The notes under the pieces: generated by a model
Told to the model about the DNA's origin: nothing
The model's database searches: none
The model's input: only the letters and a program-made list of their open reading frames with translations
Shown: piece after piece, positions 22,306-33,400 of the stretch
Layout of the letters: each line of letters begins with the position of its first letter
How positions within the stretch are numbered: position 1 is the stretch's first letter
DNA from: Diaporthe sp. PMI_573
Lineage: Eukaryota > Ascomycota > Sordariomycetes > Diaporthales > Diaporthaceae
Assembly: GCA_021399435.1 (NCBI GenBank)
Contig: JAJTUP010000053.1
Location: 372,001-436,000 of the forward strand
Length of the DNA: 64,000 nucleotides
Direction of reading: 5' to 3'
Position numbers and translations under genes: made by a program

Positions 22306-23192
22306 GGCTCAGATGAGCAGACAGGCAGGGTCAAGGCGTGAGGGCTGCAGCAGTCACGAGGGGAGGGTTTGAATTTGTCTGGATCTCGATGACGACCTCA
22401 ACAATTCGATTCGATCCTCGCCGACGCGCCTTATGTGGGGCCAGGCCAAGGATCATGTCATAGCCCCCAGACTTGGGAGTATTAAAGGCGGCTCTAGAGA
22501 CGAATTTGGACTGAATAAAAGTACGCATCACAATGCATCACACCGAGGATGGAAACGAAGGTGATACCTGGCTACACAGGCATTTGTGGTTGCTGGCGGG
22601 AGGCTGGAAAGCGCCTGCCTCACATGCTGAGATTGAGTCGAAAGTTTCTAAACTGAACGACGACATTGACGCACCCCTGCATGCGACGGACCAACCAGCC
22701 CTGGCCTGGGCCAAGCAACCCGCCACGCCACCACGTTGCTGGGTCTGCAGGGGTTCCTCGGCTCTCGGCTCGGCAGGCCTGTCGCTGCAATTCGCAATTC
22801 TCGATATGGACTCAGATCTCTATACTTTCACTCGAATTGCAGCATCATAAGCATCTTTGGTATTACTTTCATTACATCTTTGTCTTTCGTAATGTGTACA
22901 ATTTCCACCATGTCTTGTTCGTCGTCACATTTATTCGACATCCGTTTTTACACTCCCCCAAGATGAAACCAATGAAAAGAGAAAAGGGGCCAACAAAAGA
23001 AGACCCGACCTGACCCGACCCAGACAGATCATATCAGATCTTGCCTTGACACCTGCGCCCCTCATCCTGTGCTTGAGCGAACCCGAACGCCAGACAGGAC
23101 CGTTTGCGCCTGCCATATGCAGATTTAAGAGCAAAGCAGAACCCCCCAAAGGATGGGACATAGGGGTGTTGCGAGAGTCGGCCGCGCCTCAC
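22306..23192. other. Intergenic region between tafazzin and the cytochrome b561 gene
   Basis: Likely tafazzin promoter plus the 3' UTR of the b561 gene. No recognisable gene or RNA. Local AT-rich patches lie near 22,850-22,990. Confidence 0.5.
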
Positions 23193-25963
23193 TCATGTGA
23201 AGTCCACCGTCCCGCTCGCCCCAGGCCGTGCAGCTTGCCGCTCGAGCCGTCGCCGCCTCCTCCTCTCAGCCGCCGAAGCCGTCGCGCTCGCCTCGCTCGG
23301 CCCCGCCGCCGGCACGCCTCCAACCGCAGACGGGCCGACCGGACTCATCCCGCTCCAGGTCCCGTGGCTACCGGGGCTCTGGATACTTCCCAGGCTTGAG
23401 ACCGTCGCGCCCGCCGCTGGCGTCGTGCCTGCCGGTCCGAACTGCTGGAGCGGCTGGCCCGAGTAGTACGCCGAGTCCTTTGGTTTCTTGCCGCCCGCGA
23501 AGGCAGGCGTCGGCTGCGGCAGCGACGACAGCGACGACTCCGCTCTGGCCTCTGCCGCTTCCTCTGTCGCTCGCCGCCGGCTTGTGTCGCGTCTGTACCT
23601 CGTGCGGGAGGAGCCACCTGCCGCTTCACTCCCGGAAAGGCTGCTCATCGACTCGGTGCGTTGCCTCCGCGCTCGCCGGGCTGCCAGGGCCTCCTGCTCG
23701 GTGAGACGGCGCAGTGTCACGTTCCGGTCCTTGTCGTCGTGCACTTTGACCTTGACGCTTACCGGCGGTGTTCTGTCTTTCGACGTTTCACGGTCTGACT
23801 CTGCTCGGCGTTGTGCCTCCTGCTCTGCTGCAAGGATCCCGGCCGATGCGGCTGCCGCAGCAGCTGCGTCGTCGCCTGCTCTGCGGCGGCTCTCGGACCG
23901 CCTATCTCTCCGAGACAGGTATGATTCGCTCTCCGACGACTTAGCCGTGTGCAAGACGCCGTGTGGATCATGGGGCATTGGAGGTATGTCGACGATGCTC
24001 TGGTGTGAATGCGTTCGAGAATGCCCTCCATCCATTGGTACTGGCACGATACCTGGTGCGGGAGCAGACACCAGATTGGCATACTGGCCGACGGGTGGAG
24101 GTGCAGGCCCCGACGCCGCTGGTGGTGGTCGGTAACCTCCCGTCGGCAGAGGTTCAAGTGGCGGGTGTGACTCGTACCCTGACAGAGGTCGCGGCTCGAT
24201 AAGCGACGATTCTTCCGTCAAGCGGGATGGTGAAGTCGTCCTCCTAGGTGGCCCAGCTGGGCGGATGGAAGCTCGCCGCGACTCCCTGCGAGGCGAGTTT
24301 GGGTATCCGTCACCAGTGTACCTCGGGCTATAGCGCCCTGAGCGCCTCTCTTCCTCATCGATCTTCATCCGTTCATCCTCCTTCTGCTCCCGCCGATCTT
24401 TCATCTTCTTGGCAAACCAGCCCAGACCCAGCCCTGCGAGAAGACCTTTCTCAGCAGCTCCTCTGCCCGAGTGGCTGCCCACCCGGTCCCGTCTGGACGG
24501 GCTGACATATGATGAGTAGTCAGAGTCCACCACACTTTCCATTCTCGGATCTCCCCGGCGATGAGAAGGCGGCGGAGTGATGGGTCTCGACGACCTCCGA
24601 GCCCCCGGCCGAGCCTCGGCCGCGCTCATAGCTGCTGCCATTGCTGATGGACCGCCCGGGCCGGGCAGCAGGGGTGACCTGTGCCCATCTCTGCTGTGGT
24701 ACTCCACACTTTCGTCACTGTAAACCGTGCTGCCACGTCTCCTGCCAGATCTTGACGGACGCCTCCTGCTGGGCGTGTCGGTTGCCACCGCCGAGTACTC
24801 ATCGTCGTCGACTCCACGCTTTCTCTTGCCCATCATGCGACCTATGAGCGCACCAGCTCCCAGGCCAGCTCCGACGCCGAGGAACTTGTTCATGAAACCG
24901 CCGCCGTGTTCGTCGGTGCTCTTCCTCGGTCTCTCGCTGTATCGATCCGTGTACTTCTCATCCTCGATGTAACTTGCCCGTCTGGATGGGATGACCTCCG
25001 GGGCACGGCTTCGGCTTCGACTGCGGAGGCGGGACGCGCGTGAGCGGCTGCGGCTCCTGCTTCGAGATTGCTCCTTCTTGCGGCCACGCAGAAGAGCCCA
25101 CGTAGCACCGCCGGCCGCGAGAGGGCCGAGCCAGCGGGACCCGCCCCCACTGGACTTGCGCTCCGAGCGGACAATTTCGGACCTTCCGTCACGGACTACG
25201 TAGTCTGGCCGGTCGTAGGCGCGGTATTCGAGTATGAAGTACAGAAGCAGCAGGAAGGCCATCCAGACCGCAAAAAGAATAAAGGTGTACTTTGGGGAGC
25301 CGTAGAGAGCCAGGCCAAGGGGCACCTGGGCGATCCCCAGCAGGGCAATGGTCCGGCCGAACCACTGATGCAGCATGACTCTCAGTGAACGGCCCCTGAT
25401 GTTCTTGATTAAGCGGCCCCCGACGATCTGCAGGAGAATGAGGGTGTATATCGCGACGCCTATTCCATGGTGTGGGTTTGTCAGGCTTCTCTCAGGGCCG
25501 ACGGAGAAGTAACCAAGGACGAAGACGACGGTGGTCAGGAGAACGGCGAGGATGTGGAGGTAGGCGTGATATCGGATGGCGTAGCCTGGGCGTTTGGTGT
25601 AGAAGCGGGCGTAGAAGATGGCTATGGGGACGATAAAGAGGAAGACGATGACGCCTATTATGCCGTGGGCTTTAATGAGTGTGTGGTACTGCGCGAGAGT
25701 CGAGAAACGATTGCCCATGCCTGTATAGGTGAGGGAGGTGATGTCAGCGATTGCGTCGGGGTTCGGGCCAGAAAATGCAATTGCAGCTCCGGCACGCCGG
25801 ATGGGTACTCACCATTGTATTGCATGGTCTCGAAATTGAGGCCGACAAGATTCGGCAGGAGAAAGTCGTTCTTGGTGAAGTCCCATGTCCCGTCACCGAC
25901 CTCCATGGTGTCGGAACTGTAGGAGGCGGTGCCGGGCGCCGACATGTCGTTCAGCGGCGCCAT
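23193..25963 (-). CDS. Cytochrome b561-domain membrane protein with long RS-rich tail
   Basis: Two exons, 25963-25813 and 25720-23193, with a 92-nt intron (GTGAGT...ACAG) splitting a glycine codon; the product is about 892 aa. Residues about 60-215 contain a six-helix cytochrome b561/ferric-reductase-type core: LIKAHGIIGVIVFLFIVPIA, YHAYLHILAVLLTTVVFVLG, NPHHGIGVAIYTLILLQIVGG, LHQWFGRTIALLGIAQVPLG and a final hydrophobic helix. The His residues in KAHG, YHAYLH, NPHHG and LHQW fit two b-type haem sites used for transmembrane electron transfer. Residues 1-50 lack a signal peptide and a DOMON domain. From about residue 225 to the end the protein is a disordered Ser/Arg/Pro-rich tail of more than 600 residues (RSRSRSRSRASRLRSRSRSR and similar), with Ala/Glu coiled segments near the C-terminus. 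The tail is far longer than the enzyme core. Function beyond haem-mediated redox is unknown. Confidence 0.85.
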
Positions 25964-26895
25964 GATGGCGGACCGCCGGCCGGCCTGCCTAACGGCGTAG
26001 CAAAGCAGCGGGGAATTTGTTCGGTCAGTCTGGATTGAATATATGGCTGAGACCAATCCGAGACCACGTGGAGGGAGAGCAAGCAAGAGCAGTCGAGTGA
26101 AAGCAATGTGCTCGCTATACAGTGCTCGGGAATTCCAGATAAGGTTGGAACGGAAGGAGGTTGGAAGCGATAGGCGAGTACGGAGTAATGGAGAGACACT
26201 CAGGGCCAGGAATGCCCTCTCGTCATAGGAAAGTGGAAAAAGTTGGCATGGAAGGGGGTCTAGGTCGGATGGGATTTGCCTGGTGGTGCTTGCTGGCGGT
26301 GGTGGTCGGCCAGACAACTCATCAGCAGCTAAGCAGGCTAACACTTGTGGCTAGGCGGGCCGCCGTGTAAGTGGTGAAGCTTCGGGGCAATCGACGGCGG
26401 GGTGCTAGGAACAAGCTCTGGGCCACGGCGGGTTTAGCAACGGCGTCTTCCCTGCAACAGGTGTGCTTGCATGTCGTCGCCCGATGGGAGAAGAAAAAAT
26501 GTCTCGCTAGATGGTCAGGAACAAAAGAATTGAGAATTGTGCAGGAATTTGCAAGACAGGACCTGGCTGAGTGCCCTGAGTGCATCATCGAACGGCAAGC
26601 TAGAGTAAACATGAGGCTGGGAGAGTGGGCCCCGCCGGGCCAGCTCACCTCTGCCTGTCGGGCTGTCGGGCTGTGTACCTTGTACCTGTGTACCCTTGCC
26701 CGGCACGGCACTGCAGTCTTGGTTGCTGGTCCAACAGACCCCTGCCTCCCGTCTCCCAATTCCCTTACTCGGCCGAAGAAGCTTGTTTCGGCCCAGCTCC
26801 CTTTCGTCGACGGATCCTATTCCGTTGCGCTCACTATGTGACAACCGTTCACTCAATAGGGGCATGGCAAGCACTACAAAGCTAGCTCGGACTGG
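25964..26895. other. Promoter-side spacer between the b561 and MBL-fold genes
   Basis: Upstream of the minus-strand b561 gene and downstream of the minus-strand hydrolase gene. Frames on both strands here lack motifs. No gene called. Confidence 0.5.
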
Positions 26896-27804
26896 CTATG
26901 TACAATCCACAACGTCCCACGCCTGCAACACACGGAGATGGATACCTGCAGCCTCGCACTTCTCCCGAAGCCACGCCTCTGCGACAGAGAACTTGTCGAG
27001 GAACCATGGCAGTGGCAACAAGGGCGAGCTCAGGGGCTTCCAGAAGTTGTCCCAGTGAATCGGCACCACCTGTTTTGGGCTCATGACCTCAACGACCTCC
27101 TTCCAGTACTCCTCTCTGAACCCGCCCGACTGCTTGCCCAGCACCCCGACGCCCAGGAACAGCCAGTCCACCTGGCCCACCTCATCCAGCTTGCCCTTGA
27201 CGTAGTTGGCGCTCGGGTGCACAAACACCCGCCGCCCTCCGTGCTCCACCAGGAAGCTGTAGCACCTGCCCGTCCTGAGCGCCTTGAACGGCGCCGGCAT
27301 CGCGAGCGGGCCCTCGATCTCCCCCGGCGCCACGTCCCCGGGCGAGTGGACCCCCTCCAGCACCCTCACCCGTAGCAGCCCGTAGTCAATCACTTCCCCG
27401 TCCCTGGCGAGCACCATCTGGTCCTCGGGCACGCCCTGGCCCCTGCCGAGATTGTGCAGCGACTCGGAGCCCACCAGCCTGGCACCCGTGCGCTTGCACA
27501 CGAGGGGCGCGTCGAGCGCGTGGTCGAAGTGCGTGTGTGCCACAAGTACTGCGTGCAGCGTCATCCGCGCTCCCGGCTCTGCTGTCGGCTCCGTGCCCTT
27601 GTCCTTGTCGGTGACCCCCAGGCGCGTGAGACACTCCGTGACAACCTTCTCGTCCGGCGCGATCTTGCCCAGGAAGACGGGCAGGTACGATGGCCTGGTG
27701 AAGAAACCGTCGATGAGAACCGCGTCCCGCCCGGCGGACAGGAGAATCGTACTCACACCCACAAAGGTGGCCCGGAGCGGTTGCGGCGAGCTTGTGTCGG
27801 CCAT
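26896..27804 (-). CDS. Metallo-beta-lactamase-fold hydrolase
   Basis: Single exon, 302 aa from the ATG at 27804 (the codon farther upstream at 27855 is GTG, so I reject that longer start). The fold starts with LRATFVGVSTILLSAGRDAVLIDGFF. The metal-binding motif HTHFDHA lies at residues 90-96. A further conserved His lies in LEGVHSPGD. RRVFVHPSANY stands where the domain's later metal ligand would be expected, and the terminal PIHWDNFW near residue 270 supplies another His/Asp. This pattern is of the broad MBL superfamily (lactonases, UlaG-like and phosphodiesterase-like hydrolases). The substrate cannot be told from sequence. There is no signal peptide, so the protein is probably cytosolic. 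The intronless structure and compact domain resemble bacterial relatives, so old transfer is possible but not demonstrated. Confidence 0.82.
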   Translation of the reverse strand: MADTSSPQPLRATFVGVSTILLSAGRDAVLIDGFFTRPSYLPVFLGKIAPDEKVVTECLTRLGVTDKDKGTEPTAEPGARMTLHAVLVAHTHFDHALDAPLVCKRTGARLVGSESLHNLGRGQGVPEDQMVLARDGEVIDYGLLRVRVLEGVHSPGDVAPGEIEGPLAMPAPFKALRTGRCYSFLVEHGGRRVFVHPSANYVKGKLDEVGQVDWLFLGVGVLGKQSGGFREEYWKEVVEVMSPKQVVPIHWDNFWKPLSSPLLPLPWFLDKFSVAEAWLREKCEAAGIHLRVLQAWDVVDCT

Positions 27805-28799
27805 CGTGGGCCCTTGATGGACAGGCGCAGGGCTCCATGCAAGGCGGATGGACACGGTGCACTAGATATAGTGCAGCAGGTCCAGGTAAGCTCAGCTCAG
27901 CCGGCGTCTTTCTCTTAGTGGCTGTTGGGATGCACGACATGTGAACGCCAGTTAGGGTTGTCGATGGTTACATTACAGTACTTCTTTTCCCAACTATCCC
28001 CCTAACGGCATTACCCGAGGTGCCGACTGATGCTTATCTTGCTGTGGTGACTATGACGTTGGATCATGATCTTTAGTCCATTCGGCTGGTTCAATTTCAT
28101 ATCGCACTCTGACAACCTAAGTACAACGCACACCGGCTAGCTTGTCAGGGCCTGCATGCCCACAGCGCAGGTACCGCCATATTCGATATTCACGTCGTCG
28201 GACGGTGATACATTGCACTCACCGGCTTTCGAGGATGTGCCACAAGGGTTTGATGGTCTAGCACGGGGTCCAGAGCACTCACTGCCCCGAAACCCCAAAT
28301 TCACGCTTCATCTCAACGGGCCGTTATATCCTCACGAAGTTGGGACCAACTATCGATAGGAAGTTATCTCAAAGGAGGTGATCCCATGGGAGGGTACTCC
28401 ACAGGACGGGGATACACATGAGGTTCTCCTTTACCTGTGGAGATAAAATCCGAATTGTTGGGCAGTGAGCACTCCGAACCGCCCTAGTCTGACATGACGA
28501 CAGCTTACTGGCCAGCTTTTCGCATTTACCAATGCCGGCAGCTTCCCGCTCGCTTGCAAATGCGAGCGCCAGCCAGAGTAAGAAAGGGTCGTTCATAAAA
28601 ACCAAGCTAGACGACACCTGACTCTCGAATACGAAGACCAAAATCCTCTTGGCCTCACCCACCAATGCAGTGTGCTCTGCATCTTGGGGTTGACGTGCCA
28701 TGGACCACCGCACGGCTACACGGCGAGAGAAGCAATGATTACCCCTCTCGTTTTTCCTGCCCCTGTTGAAGATCGTCACGAGACATTGCCGATCTCTCC
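27805..28799. other. Intergenic region with a dispersed repeat
   Basis: About 1 kb upstream of the MBL-fold gene. It contains copy 3 of the GGAGG/TATCC repeat. No gene recognised. Confidence 0.5.
28340..28480. repeat. Dispersed GGAGG/TATCC repeat, copy 3
   Basis: Body phrases ataggaagttatctcaaagg and ggtactccacaggacgggg are followed by the tail gggcagtgagcactccgaac. The tail matches copy 1 (gggtattgagcactctaaac) at nearly every base. Same orientation as copies 1 and 2. Confidence 0.6.
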
Positions 28800-29087
28800 A
28801 TGTCCTCGTCTATTCCGCCCGTCAGCTTGTCTACTACTTCACCAGCGCCCAAAGAGTTGGGCGACATCCAAAACAACATTTCGTATCCCAATGAGTTCAC
28901 CGTCCCACTGACACACGGCGACTCTGAGCCGTGGGCGCGAGTGCCAGTCGTACGATTTGAAAGAAGCTCGTACCGAAGTCTTCACCCCGTGGCGACATAT
29001 CCCTTTGCACGGATCAAGACCGAGGCAGCCGAAGCTGGCCTCTCATCAGTCATGGAGCTGGCGGAAGCGTGCAGTTGCGTAGGCTAA
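28800..29087 (+). CDS. Possible small hypothetical protein or gene fragment
   Basis: A 95-codon open frame from ATG to TAA with fairly even amino-acid use and no low-complexity bias (internal segment GDSEPWARVPVVRFERSS). I do not recognise a family. There are no introns, signal peptide or membrane segment. It could be a real small gene, a remnant of a larger one left beside the dispersed repeat, or chance. Confidence 0.3.
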   Translation: MSSSIPPVSLSTTSPAPKELGDIQNNISYPNEFTVPLTHGDSEPWARVPVVRFERSSYRSLHPVATYPFARIKTEAAEAGLSSVMELAEACSCVG

Positions 29088-29417
29088 TCGCGCCAGGGGC
29101 GCTTGACGGCAAGTGCCTGTCTCGGCCACCAAGCAACCCAGCTTATTCATTGTGAGAGAAAAACGAACGACCTGTCTGAGATGGGCCATCCGGGTTCATC
29201 GTCAAAGCCCTTTCTGGCGGCTGGTTGCAACTAGCCCATGGAATCAACCTGTCCGAGTCGGTCAAACACCGCACAGCCCGGCAGGTGAGAAGCAGAAGGC
29301 ATGATGCAGCCGTTCGTATTGTGGGTTCCGTATGTGAGGTCGGTCACCTTTTCTCTTTCCTATTCTGGACATTGTGTGGTATCGCCCTGGGTAGATGCTG
29401 CACGCAGGTGGTCTACA

Positions 29418-29640
29418 TATAAATGCAACGTTCGCCTCTTCTCCCCGCCAAGGGCATTCTTTCACTCTCGCTCCACCCAGTGCAGTGTCGATCATCATAG
29501 GATCAACTGAGCATATCTACTCTTAATCTTTAATTGCTACCCACTCTGTCAGCTGTGTCTTTCACCTTTACCTTCTCCCTTCTCTCTCTCCATCCTCCCC
29601 GTCAACTCACATCGTCGGAATTTGACGTCATCCCATCACC
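29418..29640 (+). promoter_or_regulatory. Core promoter of the secreted-protein gene
   Basis: A TATAAA box at 29418-29423 lies 218 bp before the start codon. It is followed by a strongly pyrimidine-rich leader (about 29,555-29,600, cttctctctctcc and similar), the CT-tract arrangement often seen before transcription starts of well-expressed fungal genes. The TATA-to-ATG distance implies a leader of about 180 nt. Confidence 0.5.
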
Positions 29641-30328
29641 ATGAAGTCCATTCTTTCTGCCCTCCTCGCCCTGACGCTCTCAGTCGTATCGGCGCAGGAA
29701 TACAACACCTCCGCCCCCTTTACCCTGAAGCTTGAGAGCGACAATGCCGACATAAACGGACAATACCTGGGCGCCTGCCATGCCGGTGCCGCCATCGAGC
29801 AGCTCTGCCTGTCCGGCACGGACGGCACCCCGGTCAACTACAACACCTTCACCCTGAACTTCACCTCCAGCAGCGCCGAATTCGAGACCGGCCCACTCGT
29901 CTGGATCCTCCAGGGTGCCGACTTCGCCCTGAGCTCCGGCCTCTCCTTCAGCCAGAACCTACACAGCAACGTCGCCGTCCCCACTTTCACACCCTCTCCC
30001 AGCTACGACTACGTCGGCTTCGATGCCGACAACAAGCTGTTCATCTACTCTGCCACCTACGATGAGTCTGCCTTCGTGGCTGGCGAGTATCCCACAGGGC
30101 AACCAACGACGCCCGAGTACCAGGTGAGTGTAGCCCTGGGTCCACGACCTGGATGTTCGTGTTGGTGTGTGCGTGTGCGACCATGTGGCTAATCTCTTTT
30201 TTTATGTGTAGTGGTACGCGTGCTACACGTACACTGGTTATTATTACCACGCTCTTGCTTGGGCCACCACGGGAGAGCCGATCAACCCGACGTGCGAGGC
30301 GGTCAACGTGACCCGCGCTTTTGTCTAA
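29641..30328 (+). CDS. Small secreted cell-surface/effector-like protein
   Basis: Two exons, 29641-30123 and 30212-30328, with an 88-nt intron (GTGAGT...TGTAG), phase 0; the product is about 199 aa. MKSILSALLALTLSVVSAQE is a classic signal peptide with cleavage expected after VSA. The mature part has repeated aromatic/Asn-rich beta-like segments (FTLKLESDNADINGQYLGAC, NYNTFTLNFTSS, YDYVGFDADNKLFIYSA). It has four cysteines (in GACHAG, QLCLSG, WYACYTY and PTCEAV) that could form two disulfides, and N-glycosylation sites such as NTS, NFT and NVT. The pattern resembles a family of uncharacterised secreted ascomycete proteins of about 200 aa (DUF7907-like, from memory). It is the last gene before the transposon block, a setting in which lineage-specific secreted proteins are often found. 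Function unknown. Confidence 0.84.
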
Positions 30329-31094
30329 GACAGCAAACGAGGGCGTATTCAGGAGGACACCGGGGCTGCTCCTCATGGGTCCCTGCGTTCGAGCTGAGCG
30401 GTGTGTTGAGTTGGATTATCAACGCCTTGGGGAAGCAGAGGAATGAGTTATTTAATGACGGTAATGACTTCGAGTAGACATATATAGTAATAACGATAGG
30501 CATATTGATATTCGCCATGACTGGTCTCTCTTCCGCCTGAGGTCTCGTACTCTGCTCCTGTCGTGTCACACGCGGAAATATCAGGGCATCTACGCCACGA
30601 TTTGCCTCATTCCTGCGGTGTCAGGTCATTTCTTTTTCTCCGGCCGCCTCGCCAAACTTACGTGGTTGTGTCTCAAGCTGACACGTCTCTCGGCTTAGAA
30701 ACAGGGTTTTGATGTCAGGTCTCTTTCGCAGCGGTATTTGATGAACGCTACAATATTGCCATTGAGGACGCCACATACCATGTTCTGTCTTATGCCTGGT
30801 TTGAGGGAGGGCATGCAAACAGCACTTGCGGCCACCACTCCGTTGGGATACAATACAAGCACAAGTATTAATTTCCGTCGAAGCCGTGTGTATTAAACAT
30901 TTCCACCGTGACAAGCATACTGGAGAACCAAGGGAGCCGGGGCTCTGGTCATCGTCGCAGCCTTCTCTCTCTCTCTCTCTCTCTCTCTGAGGCATTAAAT
31001 ACGTAACCATAGGACCGAAAATTGCATGAGATAGTGGTGATAAACCTGTCTTGATTGTGAGCTCAGGTATAGACATGTTTTCACCGTATTTCAA
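30329..31094. other. 3' flank of the secreted-protein gene up to the AT-rich boundary
   Basis: No gene recognised. It contains a (TC)n tract at 30964-30988. Base composition is still normal here and drops abruptly after about 31,095. Confidence 0.6.
30964..30988. repeat. TC dinucleotide microsatellite
   Basis: About twelve TC units just before the composition boundary. Confidence 0.9.
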
Positions 31095-31673
31095 ATTGTA
31101 AATCTAATAATTATATAATTAAGGTCTTGTATAATTATATAATTATATAAGCAGTTTAACCTGCTTGTATAATCAGGCTATAGGTATACGGCACTTACCA
31201 AGAAAAGATTACCAGTATTAAAATAGCATCCAGTATAGCCGTACACTCTGCCTTAATATTAAAGAGATAACTAATTAGACCGCCTTGGAGTAGGCATACA
31301 TATTGTGCTTACCGTACAGAGGTCTCCCTTCTCCCTTAGTTAGAAAAACAAGCAAGAATCAACCAACCAACTAAACCCAATCGTCTAACGATACATACGT
31401 ATATACAGAGCCCATTTAACAAAAATATATATATTTGCTATACTCTTAGATTCACGCTATAATCTAGGTGTTTTATAAATAATATTTTCGACTACATAAA
31501 TAAAATATATTAAAGATCTAATATTTAATAAACTAAAAGAGTAAATATAATATTTTAATATATTAATATATAATAACTATACTAACTAATATTATTTTAG
31601 ATTATATAATAAGATTAAAAAAGATAAAGGAAAAGATATTAATTTGCCTTCTTAACTACAACCTATAAATATA
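31095..31673. other. AT-rich, RIP-like non-coding remnant
   Basis: Start of the AT-rich compartment. TpA-rich sequence with no recognisable domain; the left neighbour of element B. It does not show the target-site copy expected for B. Confidence 0.55.
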
Positions 31674-31822
31674 TGTAAGGCCTAAATGGCAACTAGTGGC
31701 TAGCGTGGCTCGTGCCTTTAAAAGGAGGGCCCGAAGGTTCCACGACCTACTTACGAGGGCAGCAAGAATCAGTCTTGCAACCTACCTATACCTAATATTA
31801 GACCTCTTCTCTTGACCCTTGA
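31674..31822 (+). repeat. Element B 5' LTR, first part
   Basis: 149 bp matching 53811-53959. The last five bases (cttga, 31818-31822) are also the left target-site copy of element A. Confidence 0.85.
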
Positions 31823-32297
31823 TGTCACGACCCTGACAGAAATAGGACCAACGGTTGGTTCTGTAAAGGAATAACCCCACTAGGCCAGTATATCGGCCAA
31901 ACAAACGGCACAAGGAACCAAGCCAATAGTCACGTAATCGCTAATTAGATAAGACGGATCGATTAGAGCGACAATTGATCCCAGCAATCTAACACCAAGG
32001 AGCGACAGGAGCGACCAGCGCTCCCGACGCTCCCCCATACTAGATTGCCAGGAGCGACCAGCGCTCCCGGCGAGCCTTACTGAAGAGATGGACATATAAG
32101 AATACACTTATTACCAGATAGCTAGATAGTATAGACAGCTCTTTAGCAGTTAATCTAAGTATTTACCTTTAAATAGCTTTCATTAGCTTGTAATTATTGT
32201 CAGAAAACCCTATTGCTTAATCAACCGCCTTGTTATGTATTTTAGACATAAACCCCGATCTATGGTTTAGAGGACCTAGGAAACCTTGATTATTACA
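31823..32297 (+). repeat. Element A 5' LTR
   Basis: 475 bp; pairs with 45719-46193. It contains a duplicated phrase (ggagcgaccagcgctcccg-like, around 32,005 and 32,050) seen in both LTRs. Confidence 0.9.
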
Positions 32298-32365
32298 TTT
32301 TAATTGCTCTTATTTTTATATTACAACGCGGACTCTGAGCAATATTACACGTAAACCCCTTTATA

Positions 32366-33400
32366 ATGTCTAGATTCGGAAACAACTAACCTTAACGTAA
32401 CCTCTAGCAGGAATTAGACAGTACTAGCAATAGCAACAACACCGGGATAAACTCTTAACAGCTCAAAGAGCTAGTCGAGGAAGTAACTAGGCTCCGCGCC
32501 TTTATTAACAGGCAAGCTTGCCAGAACGAGAAAATAGAAGGACTTAAGCAGGAAGTTACTACCTTTTAAGCTGCCACTAATATTATTAACACTCTAATTT
32601 CAACCAAGGAAAACATTAGGCTTAATAGTCTAACCCTATATAATGGAACAACTAGACAGCTACAGGCCTACCTTATATAAGTGTAGGCTTACCAACGTTT
32701 TAATTATCTAGACAGCCAGCCAGATAGAAAGCAAATTATATACGTATTTTTATTTCTTAAGGGAAGAGCCCTTGCCTGGTTTAAATCCTATCTTACTAAC
32801 TTCGTCAACACTAAAAACTTTAAGAAATGCAAGTAAGAAATACAGGATATTTTCAGCAAATACGAAAATTATAAAAATACCCTTAAATCTCTATTCTAAA
32901 ACCTAGATAAAGAACAATAAGCGGAATGAGAACTTACAAACTGCAAACAACAAGGCCTAGCAACTATCTATACAGCCGAATTCCGCCAAATCTATGCGTA
33001 TATAGACTATACAGATAGTACCAAGATCTTTATATTCTACCAAAGACTAAAAGAAGAAGTAAAGAACGAATTAGCTAAACAAGACCGACCTAACGACTTT
33101 CTACAATATATCAAACTAGCCATTAAGATTAATAATAGGCTCTACAAATAATGCCTAGAACAAAAAGGTAACACCTCTAGATAATTTTAGAATAATAACT
33201 CTAACAAACAAAACAAGCCTAACTCTAAAAGAAAATATAACCACAATAATCCGATCTAGTAGGGGTAGCAAGCAGGTCCCATAAAACTTAATGCCATACA
33301 ATAAAGAGACAAGAGGGACATTAAATGCTATAACTATAATAAGATGAAATACTTTATAAAAGAGTACCATGGCCCCAAGAAAAACAGAGATTAGAAGCCT
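32366..33400 (+). pseudogene. Element A gag remnant
   Basis: Reads as a Ty3/gypsy capsid with stops: VQAYQRFNYLDSQPDRKQII, FLKGRALAWFKSYL and IQDIFSKYENYKNTL match the retrotransposon gag core. Near 33,323-33,382 KCYNYNKMKYFIKEYHG is a decayed CCHC zinc knuckle with the second and last cysteines changed to Tyr (G-to-A changes). The protein would have packaged element RNA; it cannot now be translated whole. Confidence 0.75.

Noticed and set aside
27805..27855. Upstream 17-codon extension of the MBL-fold hydrolase
   Set aside because: It would start with GTG. The first ATG at 27804 leaves the whole domain intact.
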